DNA from: Ceratotherium simum simum
Taxonomy: Eukaryota; Chordata; Mammalia; Perissodactyla; Rhinocerotidae
Assembly: GCF_000283155.1 (NCBI RefSeq)
Contig: NW_004454195.1
Span: 10,438,466 to 10,502,465 of the forward strand
Direction: 5' to 3'
Length of the DNA: 64,000 bases
Made by a program: the position numbers and the translations under genes. This document shows, piece by piece, positions 11,935 through 22,334 of the stretch. Numbering within the stretch: the stretch's first letter is position 1; each line of letters starts with the position of its first letter. A model generated the notes under the pieces. The model did not search any database, was not told the origin of the DNA, and was given only the letters and a program-made list of their open reading frames with translations.

Positions 11935-12045
11935 GGGCACAGAGAGAAATGAGCACTAGAAAGAGAGCAGGCCAGCAAAGAGTGGAAGATGGCTGGTACG
12001 GCATTCCAAGCAGCAGGAAAATGTCCAAGGGCCTCTTAAGACTGG
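11935..12045 (-). repeat. L2 fragment
   Basis: Antisense L2 phrase order 'gcaggccagcaaagagtgga...ggcattccaagcagcaggaa...ccaagggcct' resembles the L2 block that reads 'agcattccaggcagagggaa' in the same orientation. Confidence 0.45.
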
Positions 12046-12049
12046 CGCC

Positions 12050-12635
12050 TAATATTCTATTTTAAGTTGTTTCCTATTCTGTGCTGTGCAGCCACCTTCT
12101 TCCTTCTTCCCGAACCTTCAGTAAACTCTTCCTCACTTTCCTGTTTTGAATTAAGTATGCTTTGAGGAAATAATGAAGGGTAGACTCCAGAGTGGAGACA
12201 GAAATTTGAAGTAAAAGATGACCTGAAAATTGTAAGCCCTGGGCATTTTACAAACTTGTGGATGTCTGACTAAGCTATTTCATTGAAGAATTAACGGACA
12301 GTAGGAATCCAGGGGGCTGTAGGATTTGGAGACAGGCCCACATAGCTTTGTGTAATTAGCTTGATGTCACCCAGAAGCTTTGATGTATCGAAAGTAATCC
12401 CATCACCCTCACCACCCAGACCTACCATGTCCTCTTAACCTCCACTTGGATGAGTGGACGCTAAGGTGGTGTGCGCCACGAGAGAAGATAGGAATTGTTC
12501 CTGTGCCAGGTCGGTTCCAAAGTTTTAGATTTCAAGAGCCAACTTGCCAAAGCAGAGAGATGTGGTTCTCCATGTGCAAATCAAGACTGTGTTTTGAGGA
12601 CTTGCATGGGTTCCTTTCAGGAGTGAAGGCAGAGT
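12050..12635. other. Gene-free unique DNA
   Basis: No gene, RNA or confident repeat. The frame at 12446-12724 ends inside the following LTR remnant. Confidence 0.5.
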
Positions 12636-12790
12636 ACTGGTTTCCTAGGGCTGTCGTAACAAGTACCACCAAGTCGGTGGCTTCAAGCAACAGAAATTTA
12701 TTCTCTCACAGTTCAGGAGGCTAGACAAAGTGTCAGCAAGATTGATTCCCTCTGGAGGGCCCTGCGGGAGAGTCTGTTCCCCTCGGACAC
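12636..12790 (-). mobile_element. MLT1-type LTR remnant, truncated
   Basis: Opens like the LTRs at 11090 and 41104: 'actggtttcctagggctgtc', 'ggtggcttcaagcaacagaa', 'tttattctctcacagttcag'. Only the outer ~155 bases are kept, and the sequence after about 12790 is not LTR-like. Confidence 0.65.
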
Positions 12791-13138
12791 GAGTGGCCAG
12801 GAACAATGGACTCATTCTGGTCTAAGTATTCAATGCTGGGAGAAGTATTCTCTGCTGCTGCCCCTGCTGGCAACTTGGGCTCTGAGCCTCAGCCTGTGTG
12901 AGATTCTGGAGCCACCAGGACACAGAGTCGTCGTGGTCAGAAGGACACATGACACCGATTGGGTTTGGTGGATGGGAAATGCGTGTTGAAAATGGTTTGA
13001 GCAGCCAGTCCCACCGTGTAGCACAGACAGAGTGATCTGAATGCTCTTGAGCTGCTCCCTCAGTGGCTTGTCATCTATTACATAGTGGAAATCTAGAATC
13101 TATGTTTCTACCTTATTGTGTGATCACACTGTTTCTGT
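12791..13138. other. Gene-free unique DNA
   Basis: No gene supported. It is moderately GC-rich but has few CpGs. Confidence 0.45.
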
Positions 13139-13335
13139 TTTTTTTTTTTTTTTGGCTAAAGAAGATTTGCCCTGAGCTAGCATCTGCACCAATCTTCCTC
13201 TATTTTGTATGTGGGTTGCAGCCACAGCATGGCTGACAAGTGGTATAGGTCTGCGTCCAGAACCCGAACTCGCAAACCCAGGCTGCCCAAGTGGAGCACA
13301 AAGAACTTAACCACCAGGCCACGGGGCTGGCCCCC
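13139..13335 (-). repeat. ERE SINE, one-unit tail
   Basis: Minus-strand ERE. The poly-T at the left is the A-tail, followed by one tail unit 'gaagatttgccctgagctag', then the body. It ends in the tRNA-like head 'cttaaccaccaggccacggg'. Perissodactyl-specific family. Confidence 0.9.
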
Positions 13336-14274
13336 CTTGTTTTGTTTTCGTTTTTGCAAAAAAAAACCAAAATCCTTTCAGTAGCATTGAGCTAAAAAGG
13401 TGCACGTTTAGTGAAAAATTAAGCCCTGAATATTTTTTGCTCAAGAATGTTGATGAATGTGAGACCGGCACAAATGCTTGTTAACATTTGCCGTACGCTC
13501 TGGGGTCTGGGAACATCACTGACCGCAGGTAAACCCAGAAGATAAAATCTATGAAAAAGCATCACCATCTATTTTAAAAAATTAGTAGCTACTTTAAGAC
13601 ACTTATGGCTGATGTTGCCTATTTCACATGTACAGTTTTTTTTTTTTTATATCACTCTGGGAAGTATGGCTCTTCAGTTAGGTAAAATGAGTATTCTTCC
13701 AAGTTAATTTAGCTTAATTTTGATTTCATTTTGTCTCCTGCGCCTAGGAAAAGTAAACTGATATTTATTAGTGGGATGGCTCCATTAGCAGCAGAGGAAT
13801 GTCACAAATAGTTGAATGATGCAGTTTTATATCAGTTTCTTCAAGAGAAAGCCAATTAATTTAAGTAATGGTTTGATTTTTTTTTTCCAGCCAATTCATG
13901 GACTCAAAATAAAGCTTTTGAAAATTTATTCTGTCAAAGATATAGCATCTGACTTTATTGTAGTTTAGCACTTCACTTAAAAACAATTCAACAGTGAAGA
14001 TGCTGGTGGAACTACAAATACAGATTTTGGTGGAGCACAGCATGATGGGAAAAATAGTGTCTTTACTAAATTAAGAAATCTGTGGAGCAGAGATGTATTT
14101 GGAATTAGATGTAGTGTGTTCATAGTTCATAATTGCATCCAGACAAGCTGTGATAGTCTACCAACAAAATAGAAGCTATGGTTGACAGACATTATAAATA
14201 TTTTATTTATACATAGAGAATCTGAGCTACAAAATATTTGTGAAAGAGATGATGCTGAATTTAAAAAGTGCTTC

Positions 14275-14529
14275 CAGGGGCTGGCCCAGTGGTGCAAGCG
14301 GTTAAGTGTGCACGCTCCGCTTCGGTGGCCTGGGGTTCGCCGGTTTGGATCCCGGGTGCGCACCAATGCACCGCTTGGCAAGCCATGCTGTGGCTGCATC
14401 TCCTATAAAGTGGAGGAAGATGGGCACGGATGTTAGCCCAGGGCCAGTCTTCCTCAGCAAAAAGAGGAGGATTGGCAGATGTTAGCACAAGGCTGATCAT
14501 CCTCACACACACACACACACAAAATAAAT
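14275..14529 (+). repeat. ERE SINE, two-unit tail, inserted in the hAT relic
   Basis: Sense ERE with head 'ggcccagtggtgcaagcggt', B-box region 'ggtttggatcccgg', then two tail units ('gatgttagcccagggccagt' and 'gatgttagcacaaggctgat') and a short (CA)n plus A-rich end. It is flanked by a perfect 12 bp direct repeat 'aaaaagtgcttc' at 14263-14274 and 14530-14541. Confidence 0.95.
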
Positions 14530-15165
14530 AAAAAGTGCTTCGACCCGGCAGTATGTGCCTTTTCTCCTTCTTTGTATGTTCTTAGGTTTTAGATGTGTTT
14601 GAGCCTTTGAAGAGCTACCTTTAAATCAACTCAAATGTACTACAATATATAATGATCTTTTCCTTTTTTTTTTTTTAAACAAACGAGTCCTCTAAATTTT
14701 GTTTGCATTTTGTTTAAAATCAGTTGGTAATCTTTAATCAAGTATTCAGGAAACGGTGAGCCAAAGACTTCAGTTCTGGAAGATTTTAGGAAAATGTAAT
14801 TATTGAAAACAAAATTTGCACCTACAAAACCAAAGGAGGAATTGAACAAATTAAATAATTAAAATTTGAGAGCAAATTATTATGCTTTGAAATATCTTAC
14901 TTATGGGAAGAATATTTTGGCGGAGCTTTTACATTTTACTGGATGAATTTATATTCTGTACTGGAATGGAAAGAAATTGAGAAGGTTTATGATTTTGTAG
15001 CATCTAAACTTGGCAAAACATTGAAAAAAATCCTAAGCAGAGACAACTTATTTGATGAGTTTTGTCTTGTAAAATATTTGTCAAAGAAAGTTTTCCTGAA
15101 TGACAAAAAGATGGCACTTGTGAAATATGGACTGAAATAGTGACACATTTCAATAAGAAAAAATT

Positions 15166-15568
15166 TTGTTGTTAGCGCTATCAGTTGATTCTGACTCCTA
15201 GCGATCCTGCGTCTAGCAGAGCAGAGCCCTGCCTGGTCTTTTTGTGCCATCCTCTCACTTCCCCGTGCTCTATCACACAGTGCTCCGCTGCTATTCATAG
15301 AGTTTTCGTGGTCAATTTTTTTGGAAGTGGGTGGCCAGGTCCTTCTTCCTAGTCTGTCCTAGTCTGGAGGTCTGCTGAACCCTGTCCACCGTGGGTGACC
15401 CTGCTGGTATTTGAAATACTGGTGGCATAGCTTTCAGCATCACAGCAACACGCAGCCACCGCAGTATGACAACCGACAGATGGGTGGTGTGGTTCCCTGA
15501 CCGGAAACGAATCTGGGCTGCAGTGGTGAGAGCACCCAATCTTAACCATTAGACCATCAGGGCTGGCC
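15166..15568 (-). repeat. Long tRNA-derived SINE (equid SINE2-1-like), inserted in the hAT relic
   Basis: Same family and orientation as 3513-3924. The minus-strand head is 'ggccagccctgatggtctaa' with B-box-like 'cagattcgtttcc', and the tail is 'tagcgctaacaacaaa'. It is flanked by a direct repeat of 11-12 bases ('aagaaaaaatt' at 15155-15165, and the same with one extra A at 15569-15580). The frames at 14987-15298 and 15312-15570 are shadows inside it. Confidence 0.8.
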
Positions 15569-15682
15569 AAGAAAAAAATTAAAATTGAGAATATTTTCCA
15601 TTTATTAGAATTACTTCTTCACTTACCAGGTATCTCAGCACCTATGAAAAGAATATTTTCTTAATTAAAAATACTACGATCA

Positions 15683-15945
15683 GAGCCAGCCCTGATGTCC
15701 TAGCGATTAAACTTGGGCACACTCTGCTTCAGCAGCCTCGGTTCGGTTCCCGTGCACGAAACCACACCACTCCTCTGTCAGTAGCCATGCTGTGGTGGCA
15801 GCTCACATAGAAGAACTAGAAGAATTTAGCACTATATATAACTATGTACTGGGGCTTTTGGCAGGGGTGGGGAAGGAAGAAAAAGGAGGAAGACTGGCAA
15901 CAGATGTTAGTGTAGGGTGAATCTTCCCCTGCAAAAAAAAAAAAA
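15683..15945 (+). repeat. ERE SINE, one-unit tail, inserted in the hAT relic
   Basis: Sense ERE-type element with head 'gagccagccctgatgtccta', B box 'ggttcggttcccg', 'agaagaactagaag' in the body, one tail unit 'cagatgttagtgtagggtga' and an A14-15 tail. The flanks are a degenerate duplication, 'atactacgatca' at 15671-15682 and 'attactatggtca' near 15946-15957, which suggests an older insertion than its neighbour at 14275. Confidence 0.85.
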
Positions 15946-16187
15946 ATTACTATGGTCAACTGAGAAGAGTCGATTGCTGGTGTCAACAATGTCAAAACTA
16001 TTTATAAACTATAAAATGCAGCTTTGAAAAATATTGCAGGCAATTTTATGAAAAAATAAAAAACTATATATTAAAAATACATTCTTTAGAAAAATACCTG
16101 TGACATGATATTAGATAGAGATATGACTCCAGAACTGGTTACAATAAGTATTTATGAAACAAGAATATTCTGCTTAGCTTACTATTT

Positions 16188-16426
16188 ATTTATTTTGAGG
16201 AAGATTAGCTCTGAGCTAACATCCGTTGCCAATCCTCCTCTTTTTTGCTGAGGAAGATTGGCCCTGGGCTAACATCCATGCCCATCTTCCTCTGCTTTAT
16301 ATGGGACGTCACCACAGCATGGCTTGACAAGCAGTGCATAGGTCCGCACCTGGGATCCACACCCGCAAACCCTGGGCCACCAAAGTGGAGCACAGGAACT
16401 TAACCACTACTCCACCAGGCTGGCCT
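16188..16426 (-). repeat. ERE SINE, two-unit tail
   Basis: Minus-strand ERE with two tail units side by side ('agctctgagctaacatccgt' and 'ggccctgggctaacatccat'), ending in head 'cttaaccactactccaccag'. It lies just downstream of the hAT relic. No clear target-site duplication was found. Confidence 0.9.
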
Positions 16427-17375
16427 AGTGCTTATGTTATTTTTAACTGGTTAGACAAATCAATCTAGATAATTTAAAATGTTTTGTTTTAACGTATATT
16501 GATTGCTTTTTATTTTTAGAAGTGACTTTATTTTTGAAAATAATTTTTGACTAGAACTATTTTATAGAACTACTTGTCAATCTATAAATGCATACTTAAA
16601 AATATCGTTTTATTTATTTTTCTTTCTTTCACTTTCAGATTTGTCCTGGTGTGGATAATAAATTATGTAGTCACATAGTTAAAACAGAAGCCTATTTTGA
16701 GAGTTTTTTTTTTTTTAAATCCTATCGCCTCATTTATGATTATGGATGATAACCCACAGTCATCCATCCACTTCCAAATTCCTGAATGCCAAGAAGAGAA
16801 GACTGCCTACTGATTCCTTGATTAGGACATGGATGTACGTTGGGAATTCGATGGTTTCACTCACTCCTTGCCCAGCTGCCTTTGACTTCTCTTTCCCACA
16901 AGCATACAGTAACAGTGACTTCTGTCTCTCTTGGGTAACTCTGCACTGAGTAAGTAAGCATTTAAAAAATTGTTCATTTTATTTTGAGAGTTATATTTGC
17001 ATTCTTTATATATCTTTAACAAATCATTTTATTGTTTACTTACATTACAGTCTATGGTTCCTTTCTGTGGAGAAGGAAAGTGTAATTCTTTCAGTATTAT
17101 AGCATATTACACACAAGCACACTCACTAATGAGTTCATTAACACTCCAATAATTATGTAATTTGTATTTTAAATGACTTATATCATGAAGAAATCCACAG
17201 TGGGTTGTTTTATTGGTGATTAAGGAATATAGATGATAGAGGGAACAGATTCTTATTTTTCCCTTTAATGTAATAGAATATGGGCTTATGCTATCCAAAA
17301 ATTCCCTGTCCAGTGGAATTTCAGGAAAGGATTAGACTTAAACAACAAGGGCTGCCTATATCTATTGAATGAGTT
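16427..17375. other. Gene-free unique DNA with a splice-site-like interval
   Basis: No coding gene supported. A strong acceptor-like pyrimidine tract ending 'ttctttcactttcag' at 16638 and a perfect donor hexamer GTAAGT at 16950-16955 bound a 311-base interval. Such pairs occur by chance at this scale. The frame at 16746-16949 has no recognised domain. Confidence 0.35.
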
Positions 17376-17520
17376 TTTTATTTATTATTTTTTCAGCTTT
17401 ATTGAGATATAATTGACATATAACAATGTGTAAGCTTAAGGTATACAAGTGTTGAATTGATACACGAACATATTGTACAATGATCACCCCCACAGTGTTA
17501 GCTAACATCTCCATCCCCCT
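17376..17520 (-). repeat. L1 3' end, antisense
   Basis: 'agctttattgagatataatt', 'gacatataacaatgtgtaag', 'cttaaggtatacaagtgttg' and 'gtgttagctaacatctcc' are the usual antisense 3'-end text of mammalian L1. Confidence 0.85.
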
Positions 17521-17523
17521 GAG

Positions 17524-18485
17524 CGACTTTTAAAAATGCCAGGCACTCTTGAGGCCCTGGGGATTCAACAGTGAACACACAGTCTTTGTCTTTACAGAGT
17601 TTATCTTTGGTAGAGGGAGAAGGACACTAAAATAAAAAATAATATAAACTATGTCTGGTGGGGATGCGTGCTTAAGAGAAAAATGAGCCAAGCTAGGGGG
17701 ATACAGACAGATGAGAGTGGCGCTATTTTATTTAGTCAGAGACAGTCTTTTTGGTAGAGCACAGAGACTCAATTAAGTGCTGAAAAAAGCCATTTGGATA
17801 TCTGGGGGAAGGGCAGGCCAGGCAAGGCTGACACAGGAGGAGGCCTGGTGCGCATGAGGAAGAGGAAGGGGCCAGCGTGGCTGGGGAGGTATGAGCCGTG
17901 GGGAGAGGGGAGGAGAGGAGATCAGAGAGGTTGGGGGTGACGAGATCTTGGAGGACCTTGGAGGCCAGAGTGAGGACTTTGGATTTTTTCTGGAGTGAGA
18001 TGGGAAGCCACCGAAAGTTTTGAACAGAGGAATGACATAATATAGCTTACATTTGCAAAGGATCATTCTAGCTATGGTATAGAGAAAATACTGTGTGTGC
18101 GCATGTGTGAATGTGTGCACGTGTGTGTGCATGTGTGGTGTGGAATAGAAGAGTAGAAAAGGGGAGAGCAGTAAGAAGACTCTTGCAATGGTCCAGACAA
18201 CACACGATGGAGGCTTAGACTAGGGTGGTCGTACTGGGGGTGGTAAACAACAGTGGGTTCTGAATATATTTTGAGAGCAAAGCAGACATGATTTGTGACG
18301 AATTGGAGATGGCAGAAACTTGAAGGCTTTTCGCATGGGTATGAGGAAGAAAGGAGTTGCCATCTACTGAGCAGGGGAAGATTGAGAGAGGAGCAGGTGT
18401 GGACGGGGTGGAGTTGGGGAGTCAGAGTTTAGTTTCCGACCTGTTAAATTGAAGATGCCCCTAAGACATCCAAGTGGAAGCATAA
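17524..18485 (-). repeat. L2 LINE, long antisense copy
   Basis: On the plus strand it opens with antisense L2 3'-end text ('aatgccaggcactcttgagg', 'ggattcaacagtgaacacac'). It continues with 'gatcttggaggaccttggag', 'tgggaagccaccgaaagttt', 'gaatgacataatatagctta', 'tggtccagacaac' and ends 'agacatccaagtgg'. An imperfect TG microsatellite lies inside at 18090-18140. The 119-codon frame at 17773-18132 is a shadow of this repeat. Confidence 0.7.
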
Positions 18486-18524
18486 TGGTTGATTAGTTAT
18501 CTGCCGGTGCCTGGTACTTCATCA

Positions 18525-18655
18525 GTAGACCGGAGCTATTAATAATACCTACTTACCCTACAATAAGATTGCTGTGAGGATTAAAAGAGTTACCAGGTTA
18601 AACTACTCTGCCAGAGCTCAGGGTAACCACTCAAATGTTATTGTCATGAATATCT
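18525..18655 (+). repeat. MIR fragment
   Basis: 'ttaataatacctacttaccc', 'gctgtgaggattaaaagagt' and the following text match the 3' half of MIR in sense orientation. Confidence 0.6.
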
Positions 18656-18759
18656 TTGATTAAGTCACATTTTCTGAGAAAATTCATACAAAAACGAAGT
18701 ACCACGTCCCAGAGGGCAATCAAGTCCATCCCTAGAGTCATAGACTTTGAGCCAAAATC

Positions 18760-18895
18760 GTCTTCAATCTCCACTAATTCAAACCCTCATTTTATAGATG
18801 AGAAGACCAATGGAGGGCTGGGGAGTCTTGTGGAGAGTCTAGAACCCAGGGCTCCTGCCCATGAAGCCTGTAATCTTTCCATTACGTAGTACTTC
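18760..18895 (-). repeat. MIR-like fragment
   Basis: 'ctcattttatagatgagaag' followed by 'ctagaacccagggctcctgc' gives antisense MIR-type order. The copy is short, and a MIR3 or related family is possible. Confidence 0.45.
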
Positions 18896-20020
18896 CCATG
18901 GAACATTACGTTTTGCCCCTGGGGTCTCGATTTTGCAGGGTGTTTGCTAAAAATCTGAGATGATTCAATGTTTAGCAAGGCTTCTCACAGGTTTAATCTT
19001 CAGAGAGCAGGGAGAAAATGGGGCCCAGAGAGAAGGCGCCTTGAGTCAGGTTCACATCCCGCCTGGTTTAGAAGAGTGAGCTGTGGGGAAAGTGCTTTCA
19101 CAAATTGTTGTAACCTTCAGGTCACCAGGCTCAGGAGCATGGGCCTGGCCTGCATGGTGGAGGTGATGCAACCTGGGAGGTTCTTTCCTTGTGTGGAAAT
19201 ATCACGTGATCAGCTCCCTCAGTCACGTGGGCCCACTCAGCCAGAGGGAATGGAGGACAAGACAGAGGTATCTGGTATAAAGGTAACGCCCCTGTAAACA
19301 TGGATGTTTCTAGGATTCTCTTTTACTGTCATCTAAGGGGTTCCTTTTGTCCCTGTCTCACCACATCTCTCCTTGCCCTCCATCCCCTAAATTCCAGGTT
19401 AGCGCTGCTCAGAAATTACCAGTGTCCCATCTTTTCCGTCCATCTTGAGATGCTGATTAATACATAATTTATTCTTGAGCCCTTTCGAGAGTCCGAAGTC
19501 TCTGCAGAAGGGCTTTTGGCAGGCCTGGAAATGAGCGTGTTGGATCCTTTTCCATTAAGCCTCACAGCAGCCGTGAGGGCTGGGAAGTTGAGGGCTAGTA
19601 TATCCCCAGGGCTTTCTTGCTCTTCCCAAAGTGGGAACTTTTCACTAGCCACTGAACCAAAGGAAGTGACCAACCTCACCCCTTGCCCATGGGAATATGC
19701 ACTCGGCTGATAACGCTGGTGATGAAGAGAGGCTCTCCCGCAAGCTCAGCTTTGTGGTTTAGCATGACGCATCTTGGGGGTTGGGGGGAGGTGGCCCGGC
19801 CTCAAGCCTTAGGTGGTGCAGGTTGAGTGTGAGAGGCCAGAGGGGCTGGGCTCTGCTTGGGGCCTGCATCCCAGGTTCCCTACCCAGTATCCATTCTCCC
19901 CCATCCCTTGGTAACAAATGCTAATTTTGTTTGTAGCAGGAATGTTACAAATTCCTAATGAGCCAATGAGATGGAAGAGAAGCCTTGTGAATGGGGCTTT
20001 GGGTAAAGCTATTTTTCTGA
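18896..20020. other. Gene-free unique DNA, moderately GC-rich
   Basis: No gene supported. Two CACGTG E-boxes lie at 19203-19208 and 19224-19229. The frames at 18968-19297, 19416-19710 and 19809-20124 overlap on both strands and have no recognisable domains. Confidence 0.45.
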
Positions 20021-20024
20021 TTAA

Positions 20025-20450
20025 AAAGCACAGGGTTTGGAGTAGGAATTTTGATCTTGAATGTACAAGTCCTACACTAAGGGTGGCAAAGCAGAAAGAC
20101 ACAAGGAGGTTGGGACTTTGCTGACGCTGCAGACATGCTGTACCAGTGCTTCACTTGGACCTCCTGTTAGGTGAGAAGAAATCATCCCCATTGGACTAAG
20201 CTGGTGTATCAGAGCTTTGTTCCATGCAGCCGAAAGCTGTCCTAACTGGTGACAGCATCTCACCCCTCAGGTGGGAGCTTGGCTCTGCCATTCACCTGCA
20301 GTGGAGCCTTAAGGAACAGCACTTAAACTCCCTGAGCCTCAGTTTCCCCATTTCTAAAATGAGGACAATAATACCCTCTCTGCAAGAGTCCTGAGAGAAT
20401 TCCAGGAGCTTCCGTAAGTGCTGAACAACCATCATGGGTCACTGCTGTTG
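20025..20450 (+). repeat. MIR, probably split
   Basis: A head-like 'agcacagggtttggagtagg' at about 20027 is followed about 200 bases later by a clear MIR body: 'cttggctctgccattcacct', 'ctgagcctcagtttccccat', 'aaatgaggacaataatacc' and 'taagtgctgaacaacc' (20275-20440). The intervening 20070-20262 ends 'gctgtcctaactggtgacag', which resembles an LTR end, so an old insertion may separate the pieces. Confidence 0.6.
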
Positions 20451-20950
20451 CTGTTGATAGCCACTAGGCCCTGCCTCTCTTGGGGAGGGGGACCGGTATG
20501 GTTTGACAGGGTGGGTAAGCAAGGAAGGAGCCTTTGGAGGGGAGGATGTTAACTCTCAGAGGTAATGACCAGGCCAAGAGAGGGAAAATCTCAGAGAACA
20601 GAGTAGCCAAGTCCAGCCGCCAAGAAGAAAACCCAAAGGTGTAAACTTGCCTGAGGCCAAGGCCGGCTCGGCTAAGTACATCAGGTGGGGCCTGCGCATG
20701 GGTGGGCCGGTGGGCAGGTGCAGCATTTGAGTGGCTGCAGCTGGCGAGGAGTAAGAGCCTGGGGGCTGCAGGTGGGTCCTCCCACTTACATCATGAGGAT
20801 GATGAAAGAAATAACGTGTGTGTGCGCTCGTGTCAGTGTGTGCCGTGCCGGACCTTGGGCAGTGGTAGGTCAGCAAGTAATCTTTTAAAAATAGAAGTCT
20901 AATTTTTCACTTTCTGCTTTTTTAAAACCCTTCACTTCTCCTAGGCATAT
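20451..20950. other. Gene-free unique DNA
   Basis: No gene supported. Overlapping frames on both strands at 20556-20902 are incidental. Confidence 0.45.
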
Positions 20951-20954
20951 ACCC

Positions 20955-21139
20955 GAGGGGAGCATTGGGGAGTGACAGCTGAGGGGTGCAGGGTTTCTTT
21001 TGGGGGTAATGAAAAGTTTCCAAAATGATTGTTGTGATGGATGCAAACTTCGTGAATACATAACGAGCCATTGGATTGTACTCTTTAAATGGATGGACTG
21101 TATGGTATTTGAATTATATCTCAATAAAGTTACAAAAAA
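20955..21139 (+). repeat. L1 3' end, sense
   Basis: 'agggtttcttttgggggtaa', 'ttgttgtgatggatgcaaac', 'tttaaatggatggactgtat' and the terminal 'attatatctcaataaagtt' plus A-run form an L1M 3' terminus. Confidence 0.8.
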
Positions 21140-21189
21140 GCAATAATGATTTGTTAGTTTCTTATTGCCAACAAGATAAAGGTTCTTCC

Positions 21190-21805
21190 AGAATTGACTT
21201 CTGTTGGCTGCTCCAGTCTGACCCTCTGACTGGTATCTGTTTGCCCGCGTGCGTCTTTAACTCCAGACACAGGGAACTATCTGTATTCTCCTGGCCGCGT
21301 CAAGTGGCTTCATGTCTCTGGGTCGTGGTGCCTGTTGTTCCTTCATCTAGTGCAATCCTAGCTCTGGGCCTGCAAAATGAAGCTCACCAACATTTCTTGT
21401 GTAGAGCCTTCCCTGATATTGACTTCTCCCCACACTCTTCATTCCTTTAGCTGTCATCTCCCCTACTAGACTACAGGCAACTTGAAGGCAGGGACCATGT
21501 TGTATTACACAACACACAACACACAACACACAATTTGACGTTGTGTCTCCAGCCAGTGGCATTCCAGGGGTGTGGGAGTGGTGAGGGGACTATCTGAGCA
21601 GGGGCTAGTTTTTATCACCGGCTTTGTTTAGGATTGCCTTCACACGGTGATAATAAAAAGCAGACTGACAGTTTTATCATTGTTTTTACATTTTCTACAG
21701 TGTACTCCCTTGTTTCTTTGCACCATGGCTGACTACTCCCATCCTCCCTGCCTTGGTAAGTGTTTAATGCAGTGACTTGCATATAGTTGGCACTTTATAA
21801 ATGAG
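21190..21805 (+). repeat. L2 LINE 3' part
   Basis: Sense L2 text includes 'agagccttccctgatattga', 'tagactacaggcaacttgaa', 'ggcagggaccatgttgtatt' and, after about 200 unlike bases, the terminal 'gacttgcatatagttggcac...aatgag' at 21765-21805. An (ACAACACACA) simple repeat is expanded at about 21506-21533 inside it. Confidence 0.65.
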
Positions 21806-22194
21806 TCAGAGTGGCTGGATCCAAAGGCCAGGCAAAGGCTGGGAAAGAAAGATTGCTCTGGGAAATCACCAGAACAAAGGAATGCTCAACAGATCATGCC
21901 AGAGAAAGAGGCTCAGGACCTGTAGAGAGGCTGGGGACTCAAGGAGGCTGGCAGGTTTAGAGTATTTGACAAAGCCCTGAAGAGGTCCAATAGAAAGATC
22001 TATGGTGACTATTGCCATTTAAAATTTTCCCCATGTGCCTTTTTCTTCAACAGCTTTCCTGTATGTCTGTCTCTGTGTTTTCATTGGTTCTCTGCTCTGG
22101 GAGCTTCCTCCCTCTTATCAGCTACAAAGTCTCATGGCAAAGATTCTGCCTCTAGGGCCTCTAAGAAAAGCAGCTAGCTTCACATCTCACAGTC
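21806..22194. other. Gene-free unique DNA
   Basis: No gene, RNA or confident repeat. The frame at 22035-22325 runs into the next MIR. Confidence 0.45.
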
Positions 22195-22330
22195 CTCAAT
22201 TATTAAGCACCTACTATGTTTCTGGTACAGTGCCAGGCACCCGCTATGCATCGGGCATGGAACTAGGCACTCTAAATGTATTATCTCTTCCATCTGTTAA
22301 TGAAATTCACGAGTACGTTACATAGGGTAA
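22195..22330 (-). repeat. MIR SINE, first piece of a probable split copy
   Basis: Antisense MIR: 'ttattaagcacctactatgt', 'gtgccaggcaccc', 'ctaggcactctaaatgtatt', 'ctcttccatctg'. The 'gattttac' block expected next appears only after about 430 bases, near 22780. Confidence 0.7.
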
Positions 22331-22334
22331 GTAA

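Larger units (their letters stand above)
13912..16070 (+). pseudogene. hAT-superfamily transposase relic (Charlie/ZBED-like), shredded
   Basis: The plus strand carries the C-terminal part of a hAT transposase in four pieces separated by SINEs. Piece 1 (to 14274) translates to a catalytic-core-like stretch including HDGKNS and VFGIRCSVFIVHNC, with an in-frame TAG at 14170. Piece 2 (14542-15165) includes LDVFEPLKSYL near 14586-14621 and then an open frame to 15140 whose translation includes FDEFCLVKYLSKK. Piece 3 (about 15581-15680) carries LPGISAPMKRIFS, the hallmark of the hAT C-terminal dimerisation domain. Piece 4 (about 15960-16070) ends with KYCRQFYEKI. Several stops and at least three frameshifts make it non-functional. 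The N-terminal BED and early catalytic parts were not found. It could be a decayed Charlie-type transposon or a retrocopy of a domesticated hAT gene; no terminal inverted repeats were recognised. The hAT assignment is firm, the subfamily is not. Confidence 0.8.
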
